From GCA-2688775 sp035288865 (GTDB lineage: Archaea; Nanobdellota; Nanobdellia; Woesearchaeales; GW2011-AR4): 64,000 nucleotides of DNA. Below, piece by piece: positions 43,291 through 51,776 of this stretch. The stretch lies in contig DATDZA010000012.1 of NCBI GenBank assembly GCA_035288865.1, positions 52,515 to 116,514 on the forward strand. The letters are read 5' to 3'. The position numbers and the translations under genes were made by a program. Positions within the stretch are counted from its first letter, which is position 1, and each line of letters begins with the position of its first letter. Under the pieces are notes generated by a model. It was not told the DNA's origin. It worked only from the letters and a program-made list of their open reading frames with translations, and ran no database searches.

Positions 43291-43956
43291 TTACACACCT
43301 GCAAACAGCATTAATGCGCCATACAGCACCCCAATAGAGCCAGTGACGAAAGATATAAATTTGTAAATTTTCCCGCTGTTTAATTTTATCAAAGGAAACG
43401 AAAAAACTAAAGCGAAAAAAATCATCCCCAAGACAACCCCGAAGCTGAAAAACCCAAGTCCAGCCAAAAGGCCCCCCAAGGAAGTTACAGCCAAAGATGC
43501 AGTAAATAATATTAAAAGCTCATAATTGCTTGCGAGGCCCTGTATAATTCCAATTCCAAACATATGAAAATGAGTGTGATCTTTTCCCTGATATTTTTCA
43601 AAATGCAAGTGCGGGTGGGAATGCATGATGCTTCCATGATTATGCTTGTGTTGATGAAAACTAAAAAATTCACTTAAGCTCATCAGTCCCAAAATTATCA
43701 GCATTATCCCAACAGCTTTGTCAAAGTGCGGCAGAATATTATCCAAAAAAGAACCTTTGAAGACAAAAAATACAATGGTTATTATTGTTGCAGTCAGCAT
43801 GTGGCCTATCGCCCAGCTAAATCCCACCTTAATTGAGGATTTTACCGAATCAACTTTCCGTAGTATATTTGAAACTGCAATCAGATGGTCAGAATCATAG
43901 CTGTGCTTGAATCCCAAAACTAGCGCAAGAAGCATGAATGATATTAATTCAATCAT
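43291..43956 (-). CDS. NicO/NiCoT-like nickel transporter
   Basis: A 221-residue membrane protein with six predicted helices. The N-terminal GFKHSYDSDHLIAVSN contains the HxxxxDH signature of nickel/cobalt permeases. A His-rich cytoplasmic loop (HQHKHNHGSIMHSHPHLHF) would bind metal. It is the first gene of the transporter-larE-larB-larC operon and divergent from nikR, so nickel uptake is a confident inference. Confidence 0.85.
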   Translation of the reverse strand: MIELISFMLLALVLGFKHSYDSDHLIAVSNILRKVDSVKSSIKVGFSWAIGHMLTATIITIVFFVFKGSFLDNILPHFDKAVGIMLIILGLMSLSEFFSFHQHKHNHGSIMHSHPHLHFEKYQGKDHTHFHMFGIGIIQGLASNYELLILFTASLAVTSLGGLLAGLGFFSFGVVLGMIFFALVFSFPLIKLNSGKIYKFISFVTGSIGVLYGALMLFAGV

Positions 43957-44015
43957 AAGGCATGCAAATAAGCCATTTATTTAAATATTACGTTTTTGAT
44001 AAGCGTGTTACGAAA

Positions 44016-44026
44016 AATATTTAAAG
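44016..44026 (+). promoter_or_regulatory. TATA box of nikR
   Basis: AATATTTAAAG is centred 27 bases before the nikR ATG at 44048. The same 91-base divergent region must contain the promoter of the transporter-lar operon; no E. coli-like NikR operator is evident. Confidence 0.5.
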
Positions 44027-44047
44027 AATTAAATTAATTTTACAATT

Positions 44048-44443
44048 ATGGACAAAGTTGTCAGGACTGGAATTTCTTTTGAGCCGAAATTATTGAAGAT
44101 GTTTGACAGGTTCATAAAAGACAAGGGCTACAATAACCGCTCTGAAGCAATCAACGACATTATACGTGATAGGCTATCACATCATCATGAAAGCGAAATT
44201 ATAGGGACAATAAAAGTTATTTACGACCAGCGTGCCGGCCATTATGGCAAAAATGTTTCCAATCTGCAGCATGATTACCATTGCCAGATTGTTTCTTCAA
44301 TGCACACTTATCTTGACCATCATACTTGCCTGGAATTAATTGTGGTAAAAGGAAAACTGGAAAGGATGAACAAACTTTTTAAGAAAATAAGAGGAACGAA
44401 AGGTGTGAAAAAAGTGGAACTTATCCTTGAAAAGCAAGATTAA
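44048..44443 (+). CDS. nikR: Nickel-responsive regulator NikR
   Basis: A 131-residue ribbon-helix-helix repressor with a C-terminal ACT-like nickel-binding domain. The N-terminal RTGISFEPKLLKMFDRFI and NRSEAINDIIRDRL form the DNA-binding domain. Aligned by hand to E. coli NikR, ligand positions His76 (QHDYH), His87 (MHTYLD) and Cys95 (HHTCLE) are present, but position 89 is Tyr instead of His. Divergent from the transporter-lar operon, which it most likely regulates. Confidence 0.9.
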   Translation: MDKVVRTGISFEPKLLKMFDRFIKDKGYNNRSEAINDIIRDRLSHHHESEIIGTIKVIYDQRAGHYGKNVSNLQHDYHCQIVSSMHTYLDHHTCLELIVVKGKLERMNKLFKKIRGTKGVKKVELILEKQD

Positions 44444-44518
44444 GTGGATCATTTGATTGATGTGATTTATAAATTTGAAACCAATAAATTAATAAACGAT
44501 TTTGTTTCTAATATCCAT

Positions 44519-44875
44519 ATGGGGAAATACCGGGTTTTGGACGGCAGGATAGTCATAGGGCTTACCGAACAAGTCTCAATATACTGCAACGGCACTAGAA
44601 AAAATGTCATTTCCAAAATAGACACCGGCGCCACAAAAAGCTCTATTGATACAAGCCTTGCATCAGAATTGAAGTTAGGGCCGGTTATAAAATCAAAGCT
44701 CATCAAGTCCGCCCATGGCTCAAAGCTGAGGCCAATTATAGAGGCAACTATTGTATTGGCCGGCAAAAAAATAAAATCCGAATTTACTTTGGCCGACAGG
44801 GCCCATTTGAAATACGCAATTTTAATCGGGCAGAATATCTTAAAAAACGGATTCTTAATTGATCCTGAAAAATAA
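44519..44875 (+). CDS. Retropepsin-like protein associated with RimK
   Basis: 118 residues from the ATG at 44519; the frame stays open to a GTG at 44444 next to the nikR stop, but a TATA-like TTTATAAA at 44467 argues for the shorter form. The aspartic-protease-like motif is KIDTGATKSSIDTSLA, followed by AHGSKLRPIIEATIVL and YAILIGQNIL. This matches the RimB/ATP-dependent zinc-protease family, whose members neighbour RimK-type ligases and may act on the glutamate tails they add. A RimK-like gene is next. Confidence 0.75.
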   Translation: MGKYRVLDGRIVIGLTEQVSIYCNGTRKNVISKIDTGATKSSIDTSLASELKLGPVIKSKLIKSAHGSKLRPIIEATIVLAGKKIKSEFTLADRAHLKYAILIGQNILKNGFLIDPEK

Positions 44876-45014
44876 AAATGATAGAAAATAAAAAACAACG
44901 GGAAAAACAGAGGTTTTTATTCCTCTTCAGGCTTGACGAGTTCCTCTCCACGAGGGCTTTGAACTTTGTTCAAAACTTTTTTGTCAAGCTTTTACTTGTA
45001 AAGAAAAAGGTTGT

Positions 45015-46091
45015 ATGAAATCCGCTGTAATGTCTCTGGGAAGCAAAAGCTCGCTGATGGTACTGGAAGAGATGAAAAAATATTTTGATGCAGTCGACAA
45101 TATTGATTTAAGGGATGTTGAAGTCAACCTTGGGGGAGCAGGAAAATTAAACGTTCTTTACCAGGGCAATCAGCTGCCGCAATACAGCTGCATATACGCG
45201 CGGGGCTCTTTCAGGTATGCCACCCTTTTGAGGTCTGTGACTCTGGCACTCCACAGGTCTTCTTACATGCCGATAAAGGCAGAAACATTTACGTTGGGCC
45301 ATGACAAATTATTGACGCACCTTGCGCTGCAGCATTTCAGTATTCCGATGCCGGCAACTTATCTCGCCTCTTCGACGAGGGCTGCAAAAAAAATCCTGAA
45401 TGAAGTCACATATCCTATAGTTTTGAAATTTCCACACGGAACAGGCGGAAAGGGCGTGATGTTTGCAGAGAGCTTCGCGGCTGCGTCTTCAATGCTTGAC
45501 GCCTTGTTTGCATTAAACCAGCCCTTTTTGATTCAGGAGTACATAGAAACAGGCGGAGTTGATGTTCGCGCTTTTGTCGTCGGAGACAGAGTTGTTGCGT
45601 CCATGAAAAGAAGAGCTGTTCGGGGAGAGATGCGCGCCAACATTCACGCAGGTGGCACCGGGCAGTCTGTTGTTCTTGATGAAAAGACAAAAAGAATTGC
45701 AATCGACACAGCTTTGTCAATCGGAGCGGAGATTTGCGCGGTTGACATGCTTGAAAGCCGAAAAGGGCCGGTAGTGATTGAGGCAAACTTATCTCCGGGA
45801 TTGCAGGGCATAACAAAAGCAACCGGCATTAACGTTGCTGACAAGATTGCAAAATACCTGTCTGAAAAATCAGAAATATTTTCTGCCCGCGACAGGGATG
45901 AGGCAACTCAGAAAATTTTTGAAGACTTAGGATTAAGCGGGGAAATGGCAACACAGATAATAACCAACCTTGATTTCAGGGCTAACAGAATTTTACTGCC
46001 GAAGATTGCGACTGACATTTCACAATTCAGCGGGAAAGACGAAGTAATTGTTAAGGTTGAGAAAGGGAAAGTAATTGTGGAGAAAGCTTAG
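45015..46091 (+). CDS. RimK-like ATP-grasp ligase
   Basis: A 358-residue ATP-grasp enzyme: YARGSFRYATLLRSVTLAL, TFTLGHDKLLTHLALQHF, PIVLKFPHGTGGKGVMFAES (ATP-lid Gly loop), FLIQEYIETGGVDVRAFVVG, and the Mg ligands in VVIEANLSPGLQGI. It would ligate an amino acid such as glutamate to a protein or cofactor; the acceptor is unknown. It follows the retropepsin-like gene by 139 bases, and its C-terminal 60 residues form an extra region of unknown role. Its stop overlaps the convergent neighbour by 4 bases. Confidence 0.85.
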   Translation: MKSAVMSLGSKSSLMVLEEMKKYFDAVDNIDLRDVEVNLGGAGKLNVLYQGNQLPQYSCIYARGSFRYATLLRSVTLALHRSSYMPIKAETFTLGHDKLLTHLALQHFSIPMPATYLASSTRAAKKILNEVTYPIVLKFPHGTGGKGVMFAESFAAASSMLDALFALNQPFLIQEYIETGGVDVRAFVVGDRVVASMKRRAVRGEMRANIHAGGTGQSVVLDEKTKRIAIDTALSIGAEICAVDMLESRKGPVVIEANLSPGLQGITKATGINVADKIAKYLSEKSEIFSARDRDEATQKIFEDLGLSGEMATQIITNLDFRANRILLPKIATDISQFSGKDEVIVKVEKGKVIVEKA

Positions 46092-46666
46092 CGTTTTTGC
46101 TTTTCTTTCAGATATTTTTTGGTCCACGATATATTCTTAAAAACTAGAAGCAAAGGGCCGAGGGCAAAGCCAAAAGTAAAATATGAAGGCACAAACAAGA
46201 ATAGGAACATTAATATAATAAAAACCTTAAAGGCATCGGCCATAGTCGATTTCAATGAAAATAAATGTTTTTGCCTCAGTTTTCCAGTCAGCAATGATTT
46301 ATCTTTTATAACGGCATCAAAAACTATTAGATTCCTTATATGGCTTGAGTTTATAAAAATAAAAATGGAAAACAACATTGCTTCGAACATAAAATAAGTG
46401 TTCATGCTGAATATGATATTATTCTTGCCCAGATAATGAAAGAGGTATATTATTATTGTGGTAAAAATTACTCCAAGAAAATGTTTCCAGCTGTATTTCT
46501 TTTTGTCAACATTGTTTCTAAAATTAGGATTTAATTCTAAGGTTTCCAATTTTATACATTTAGTATATCCTTGTTCAGCAAGTTTTACACTTTTTATAGT
46601 TAAAAAGTAATCAAGAAACATCAGAATTACAATCAAAGATAGAGTTACATAAACATTTTCAATCAT
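46088..46666 (-). CDS. Integral membrane protein of unknown function
   Basis: 192 residues with five likely membrane helices (VYVTLSLIVILMFLDYFLTI at the N-terminus; HFLGVIFTTIIIYLFHYLG; YFMFEAMLFSIFIFI; FKVFIILMFLFLFVPSYFTF). Basic loops and a basic C-terminus (KKYLKEKQKR) are consistent with a cytoplasmic C-terminus. No family is recognised. Confidence 0.6.
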   Translation of the reverse strand: MIENVYVTLSLIVILMFLDYFLTIKSVKLAEQGYTKCIKLETLELNPNFRNNVDKKKYSWKHFLGVIFTTIIIYLFHYLGKNNIIFSMNTYFMFEAMLFSIFIFINSSHIRNLIVFDAVIKDKSLLTGKLRQKHLFSLKSTMADAFKVFIILMFLFLFVPSYFTFGFALGPLLLVFKNISWTKKYLKEKQKR

Positions 46667-46711
46667 AACTATTAATTGATTACAGACTATAAAAATCTTA
46701 TGTCATAATTC

Positions 46712-47953
46712 CTAAAACAAAAACTCACTTCTTGTGATAATAGTCTGGTCCCTTCTCGGTCCGACTGAAACAATTGAAATCGGAACTTTCAGCAATTCTT
46801 CAATCCTTCTCAAGTATTTTTTTGCATTGTTTGGCAACGCATCATAAGTCCTGATTTTAGTCAGGTCATCCCACCAGCCGTCCAGATCCTCATAGACAGG
46901 CTCGCAGTTCTGCAAAATTTTCATGTTTGTTGTAAAATCTTTTATGATATTTCCTTTGTATTTGTAAGCAACGCAAATTTTTAATTTTTCAACCGTTGTA
47001 AGCACATCAAGCTTTGTCATTGCAATTGAATCAATTCCATTTATCATGACTGCGTATTTTCCAATCACAGCATCAAACCACCCTACTCTTCTTTGCCTCC
47101 CTGTTGTAGCGCCAAATTCTTTTCCAACTTTCTGTAATTTCTCAGCAACATTTCCCGTTATTTCTGTTGGAAATGGCCCCATTCCAACCCGCGTCTTGTA
47201 CGCCTTGCAAACTCCCAAAACACCCTGTATTTTTTTTGGAGGAACTCCCAAGCCCGTGCAAATTCCACCGGTGGTCGCGCTGGACGAAGTTACAAAAGGA
47301 TAAGTTCCGAAATCAATGTCCAATAAAGTTCCCTGCGCTCCTTCAAACAAAATTTTTTTATTTTTATTAATTAAGTCATTAATTAATGCGGCAGTGTCAT
47401 TGGTATACGGCTTCAAAAATTCAGCATAATCCCTGTATTCCTGATAAAACTCTTCCGAGCCAAATCTTTTTTTAAACAAAGTGTCATCAACAAATTCATA
47501 CATCTTCAGCCCGATTCTTGCGGCCTTTTCAGTGTATGCGGGCCCAATTCCTCTTGCAGTTGTTCCAATCTTTCCGCCGCCCCTTTTATCTTCCTCGATG
47601 TGGTAAGGTAAAATGATGTGCGCATTTTCGCTCACAACCAGGTTTTCGGGAGCTATCTGTATCTTGTTTTTTCCAAGATTTTTTATTTCCTGAACTAGAA
47701 CTTTCGGGTCAACAACCAGGCCATTTCCAATAACTTTTAATTTATTTTTATACATGACTCCGGAAGGAACTATGTGGACAACTAATTTGTTATCCCCAAC
47801 TTCAATAGTGTGGCCTGCATTATTGCCGCCATTGAATCTTGCAACGACATCTGCCTCTTCCGCCAGAAAATCTATAATTTTGCCTTTGCCCTCATCCCCC
47901 CATTCCATACCTATTACTGCAATATTTAAAGGGCCTGAAGGTTGCTTTGCCAT
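46712..47953 (-). CDS. purA: Adenylosuccinate synthetase
   Basis: A 413-residue enzyme that makes adenylosuccinate from IMP, aspartate and GTP. Features are GMEWGDEGKGKIIDFLAEEA with the catalytic Asp, FNGGNNAGHTIEV with the catalytic His, TARGIGPAYTEKAAR, LFEGAQGTLLDIDFGTYPFV, GRQRRVGWFD and the C-terminal SVGPRRDQTI. It is the first step of the AMP branch, divergent from purP. Confidence 0.95.
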   Translation of the reverse strand: MAKQPSGPLNIAVIGMEWGDEGKGKIIDFLAEEADVVARFNGGNNAGHTIEVGDNKLVVHIVPSGVMYKNKLKVIGNGLVVDPKVLVQEIKNLGKNKIQIAPENLVVSENAHIILPYHIEEDKRGGGKIGTTARGIGPAYTEKAARIGLKMYEFVDDTLFKKRFGSEEFYQEYRDYAEFLKPYTNDTAALINDLINKNKKILFEGAQGTLLDIDFGTYPFVTSSSATTGGICTGLGVPPKKIQGVLGVCKAYKTRVGMGPFPTEITGNVAEKLQKVGKEFGATTGRQRRVGWFDAVIGKYAVMINGIDSIAMTKLDVLTTVEKLKICVAYKYKGNIIKDFTTNMKILQNCEPVYEDLDGWWDDLTKIRTYDALPNNAKKYLRRIEELLKVPISIVSVGPRRDQTIITRSEFLF

Positions 47954-48136
47954 AACCTAAGCGAAATGGGATTTTTATTTAAAGGTTTTTATTGTTAATT
48001 TGAAAATTTCATATTTTATAAAAGTTATATTAGAAATCATCCGGAAGAAATGTGAATATTTTCAAGAATCAACAAAAGTTTTAACATTAATTTTCTATAT
48101 TGCAAACAATCTCGATGTTTCTATATGTGGTAGTAA

Positions 48137-48148
48137 AATTTATAAATA
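48137..48148 (+). promoter_or_regulatory. TATA box of the purP operon
   Basis: AATTTATAAATA is centred about 25 bases before the ATG at 48168, so transcription probably starts at or next to the start codon. Confidence 0.65.
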
Positions 48149-48167
48149 ACATCGTGTTTACTCAAAT

Positions 48168-49181
48168 ATGGCACGACCGAAATATACTATAGCGACAATC
48201 GGTTCTCATTCTGCACTGCAGGTATTCAAGGGAGCGCACGACGAAGGCTTCAGAACAATTGCCATCTGCAAGAAAGGCTCAGAAAGGCCTTACAGGATGT
48301 TTAATTCCGCTGATGAAATAATCACAATTGATTCTTACAAAGACTTCCCAAAAATACAGGAACAATTAATTAAAAAAAATGCAATTGTGATCCCGCATGG
48401 AAGTTTTGTAACTTACATGGGCTATGAGGAAGTTGAAAAGCTGAAAGTGAATTATTACGGCAATAAAAAAATTCTAAAGTGGGAGTCTGACAGGCACTTA
48501 GAAAGGCAATGGCTCGTCAATTCAGGCCTAAAAGTTCCAATCTTATTCAAAAGCCCAAAAGATATTGACCGGCTTGTGATTGTTAAATTTATGGGGGCAG
48601 AAGGCGGAAAAGGTTATTTTCTTGCCAAAGATGAAAAAGATTTCAACAAGAAAATCATGCCACATCAATCAAGAAAGTATGTAATCCAGGAATATATCAT
48701 AGGAGTTCCATTGTTTATACATTACTTTTATTCTTCGCTGACGAACGAAATAGAAATTATGGGAATGGATATCAGGTACGAAAGCAACGTTGATTCTCTC
48801 GGAAGAATTTCAGCACGAGATCAGATCGTCCTTCCTAAAATAGACCCAAGCTATGTGATAGTTGGAAACATTCCGGTTGTAGTCAGAGAATCATTCCTGC
48901 CAAGATTAATCAAAATGGGGGAAGATGTAGTTAAAAAATCACAAAAATTAGCCCCGCCGGGACTATTTGGCCCGTTCTGTTTGGAAACAATTTTGACGCC
49001 AGAAGAGGAGATTTTTGTTTTTGAGATTTCAGCAAGAATTGTTGCAGGAACAAATCCGTTCATTAATGGCAGCCCATACACGTGGCTGAAATACGATGTG
49101 CCGATGTCAACCGGAAGAAGAATTGCTTTGGAAATAAAAAATGCGATTAAGACGAATCAAATGAAAAAGGTGTTATGCTGA
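48168..49181 (+). CDS. purP: 5-formaminoimidazole-4-carboxamide ribonucleotide synthetase PurP
   Basis: A 337-residue archaeal ATP-grasp enzyme that uses formate and ATP to convert AICAR to FAICAR. Features are TIATIGSHSALQVFKGAHDEGF, LIVKFMGAEGGKGYFLAKD-type segment (VIVKFMGAEGGKGYF), VIQEYIIGVPLFIHYFYS, MGMDIRYESN, and LFGPFCLETILTPEEEIFVFEISARIVAGTN (in parts: GPFCLETI, FEISARIVAG). First gene of a five-gene operon. Confidence 0.93.
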   Translation: MARPKYTIATIGSHSALQVFKGAHDEGFRTIAICKKGSERPYRMFNSADEIITIDSYKDFPKIQEQLIKKNAIVIPHGSFVTYMGYEEVEKLKVNYYGNKKILKWESDRHLERQWLVNSGLKVPILFKSPKDIDRLVIVKFMGAEGGKGYFLAKDEKDFNKKIMPHQSRKYVIQEYIIGVPLFIHYFYSSLTNEIEIMGMDIRYESNVDSLGRISARDQIVLPKIDPSYVIVGNIPVVVRESFLPRLIKMGEDVVKKSQKLAPPGLFGPFCLETILTPEEEIFVFEISARIVAGTNPFINGSPYTWLKYDVPMSTGRRIALEIKNAIKTNQMKKVLC

Positions 49182-49182
49182 A

Positions 49183-49998
49183 ATGAAAAAATATATTTTT
49201 ATTTTGTCTATGATTTTTTTGAGCACGGTTTTTGTTAGCGCAGAAACTGGATTACAAAATTATCCTGATTTGTTCGTCAGCAATGGCAAGCTAAGCGTGG
49301 TAACAGTTGTCGGTGATAAATCAGCTTCATCGAACGTTTTGGCTCAGGCCTCCATTTCATCATCACTTGCAGACTCAGGCTATGAGGCCTATGTGAAAAA
49401 TAAATTGTCTACAGAAGTAGATAATCTAAGCCAGAATATCATATCAGTTGGCAATCCATGCGTTAACCCAATCAGCGCTGAGATAATGTCCAATCCGCAG
49501 CCCTGCGACAAGGATTTTGCAAAAGGAAAAGCTTACGTTAAACTTTACAGTAAAAATGAATTTTATTATATTGTAGTTGCTGGATTTAGCGATGTTGGGA
49601 CAAGGAAAGCCGCTAATTTGTTTGCTGATTATAAAAATTATCAATTTACAGGTAATAATGTCTCAATCAATGTAGAGGGAGAAACCCAAGAAGATGCCGC
49701 CACACTTGTGGGAGCCCCAGCCCAAACAACAAATAGCAATGCAAATGAGGGTATAGTGCCAGATTCTAAAGGCAATGTAGAAATTGTTTCTGAAGATACA
49801 AAAACAAGCATTTCAACTAATTCAGAGGGAGATATATTACCCAATTCAAATAATGATTCAAAAGAAAATGGCAATAAAGAGGAGATTACAGAATCTAGTG
49901 CAACACAAGAATTAGGTGCAGATGTTTCCATAAATAATGGAAAAAAAGAAAATATTGCAACAAGATTTTTTAAATGGATTTTTAGCTGGCTCAAATGA
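49183..49998 (+). CDS. Secreted protein resembling archaeal S-layer modules
   Basis: 271 residues with a Sec signal (MKKYIFILSMIFLSTVFVSA, cleavage after Ala20 likely). The core has QNIISVGNPCVNPISAEI and a paired Cys (PQPCDK), then YVKLYSKNEFYYIVVAGFSD and GTRKAANLFADYKNYQF, a pattern shared with S-layer-type and secreted proteins of many archaea. A Thr/Asn/Ser/Glu-rich linker of about 70 residues and a C-terminal hydrophobic patch (ATRFFKWIFSWLK) follow. It starts 1 base after purP. Confidence 0.65.
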   Translation: MKKYIFILSMIFLSTVFVSAETGLQNYPDLFVSNGKLSVVTVVGDKSASSNVLAQASISSSLADSGYEAYVKNKLSTEVDNLSQNIISVGNPCVNPISAEIMSNPQPCDKDFAKGKAYVKLYSKNEFYYIVVAGFSDVGTRKAANLFADYKNYQFTGNNVSINVEGETQEDAATLVGAPAQTTNSNANEGIVPDSKGNVEIVSEDTKTSISTNSEGDILPNSNNDSKENGNKEEITESSATQELGADVSINNGKKENIATRFFKWIFSWLK

Positions 49999-50026
49999 TT
50001 TCCCAACAACAAATCAGGATTAAAAA

Positions 50027-50638
50027 ATGAAAGAATACATAACTTTAATTCAAAACCCAAGAGAATTTTTCAAGTCGGTGGTTAAAGAAAATATCACAAC
50101 AACTCTTAAGAAAGCTTTACCAATAATTATAGTTTTATTTCTTGTTCAGACATATATATACTATTTTATTTCTGGAAAATTGAATTATTTTCTGGGTGTG
50201 TCCAATAGTGGTATTGCCTTTTATTTTTTGACTGGAATTATAGTGCTGCCCTTGACGATTTTAGTATCGGCCGGGCTGCTGATATTAAGCTTGAAAATTT
50301 TAAAGTCAAAGTCTAGTTTCAGCCAAAATTTGAAATTATTCCTATATGCGATAATCCCAATTTACACTGTATCAATTTTATTCTATGCTATAATCCTCGC
50401 TTTACCAAACTCAATGAATCAAATTTTACTTGTTTTTATTTTTTGGCTAATCTCCTTTATATGGCAAGTTATAATTATAGCAATCGGCATTTCTGAATTT
50501 TACAAAATTAGTGTAGGGAAATCAGTTGGTGCTTATTTTCTAATTTTCGGTCTGATGTTCGCAGCAATGCTCGCATTAATAATGGTTCTTCTCATAATAA
50601 TATTGATAGCTCTACTATTAATTAAAGGTTTCAAATGA
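50027..50638 (+). CDS. Yip1-family membrane protein
   Basis: 203 residues with five membrane helices. Typical Yip1 features are a cytoplasmic NPREFFKSV at the N-terminus, a large Gly/Leu-rich hydrophobic core, LKLFLYAIIPIYTVSILFY and WQVIIIAIGISEFYKISVGKS. The role in archaea is unknown; possibly envelope or lipid related. It overlaps the second purP by 4 bases (ATGA). Confidence 0.7.
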   Translation: MKEYITLIQNPREFFKSVVKENITTTLKKALPIIIVLFLVQTYIYYFISGKLNYFLGVSNSGIAFYFLTGIIVLPLTILVSAGLLILSLKILKSKSSFSQNLKLFLYAIIPIYTVSILFYAIILALPNSMNQILLVFIFWLISFIWQVIIIAIGISEFYKISVGKSVGAYFLIFGLMFAAMLALIMVLLIIILIALLLIKGFK

Positions 50639-51762
50639 TTTCCCACAACCAAATCTCAAAATTATTGGAAACTTACGACAAGAAAAACATAACTATCGGT
50701 GTGCTAGGGGGCCATTCTGCCCTTGATGTCTGCAGGGGCGCTCATTCTCACGGATTCAAAACTTTGGTAGTTGCGCAGAAAGGAAGGGAAAAAACATATA
50801 CAAAATATTTCAAAAGGAGGGACGGAATAGGCTTTGTTGATGATGTGATTGTTGTAAATAAATTTTCTGACATAACAAAAAAAGAACTGCAGGAAGAATT
50901 AAGGAAAAGAAATACTATTTTTATCCATAACAGGTATTTCTGGGTTTATTGCAATTTTAAAGACATCGAGAATAAATTCTTGGTTCCGATTTATGGAACT
51001 AGAGATATGGTAAAATTAGAAGAAAGGGATGTTCCAAAAAACCAGTATTATCTCATGGAAAAGGCAGGAATCAGAATACCTAAAATCTTCAAGGACCCAA
51101 AAAAAATTGACAGACTTGTTATAGTGAAAGTTGCTGAAGCAATAAGGGAATATGAACGGGCATTTTTCTTATGCTCAAATTATAAAGATTATCATGAAAA
51201 ATCAAATGAGTTAATTGACAAAAAAATCATTACAAAAAAGGATTTAAGCAAGGCAGTTATTGAAGAGTATATTGTTGGCGCCCAGGTTAATTTTAATTTC
51301 TTTTACAGCCCGTTGAGTAATCAGCTTGAGTTAATGGGAACAGATTCAAGAAGGCAAACAAACTTGGACGGCATTTTGAGATTGCCGGCAACCGAGCAAA
51401 TTGAAGTTTTAAGGCACATCAGGCCAAAATATGTTGAAACCGGGCATTTTACGGTCACAGTAAAAGAATCATTATTGGAAAAAATATTTGACTTGGGAGA
51501 AAGGTTTGTTGCCACATGCAAAAAAGAGCATCCTGCTGGAATCATCGGGCCTTTTGCATTGCAGGGAGCCGTAATTGCGGAAGAAGGAAAAGAGGATATT
51601 GTGATATTTGATGTCAGCATGCGCATCCCGGGCAGTCCGGGAACTTTATTCACGCCTTACTCAGGCTATCTTTACGGATTTTCAATCAGCTATGGCGAAA
51701 GAATTGCATTGGAAATAAAAAAAGCGATTGAAGAGGGAAAATTAGACTTGATTTGCACGTAA
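50635..51762 (+). CDS. Second PurP-family protein
   Basis: A 375-residue paralogue of PurP: TIGVLGGHSALDVCRGAHSHGF, ERDVPKNQYYLMEKAGI, RLVIVKVAEAIREYERAFF, VIEEYIVGAQVNFNFFYSP, GIIGPFALQGAVI and VIFDVSMRIPGSPGT. The Lys/Arg/His/Asp positions of the ATP-grasp core remain, but the ATP-loop GAEGGKGYF of the first copy reads AEAIREYERAFF here. Many archaea have two PurP copies of unclear division of labour. The gene overlaps the Yip1 gene. Confidence 0.85.
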   Translation: MISHNQISKLLETYDKKNITIGVLGGHSALDVCRGAHSHGFKTLVVAQKGREKTYTKYFKRRDGIGFVDDVIVVNKFSDITKKELQEELRKRNTIFIHNRYFWVYCNFKDIENKFLVPIYGTRDMVKLEERDVPKNQYYLMEKAGIRIPKIFKDPKKIDRLVIVKVAEAIREYERAFFLCSNYKDYHEKSNELIDKKIITKKDLSKAVIEEYIVGAQVNFNFFYSPLSNQLELMGTDSRRQTNLDGILRLPATEQIEVLRHIRPKYVETGHFTVTVKESLLEKIFDLGERFVATCKKEHPAGIIGPFALQGAVIAEEGKEDIVIFDVSMRIPGSPGTLFTPYSGYLYGFSISYGERIALEIKKAIEEGKLDLICT

Positions 51763-51776
51763 AATGATTTTGTCGC

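Noticed and set aside
44890..44995. Minus-strand stretch with protein-like ending (SPRGEELVKPEEE, stop)
   Set aside because: The frame is closed by a stop 24 codons upstream and lacks a start; perhaps a gene remnant, not a supported feature.
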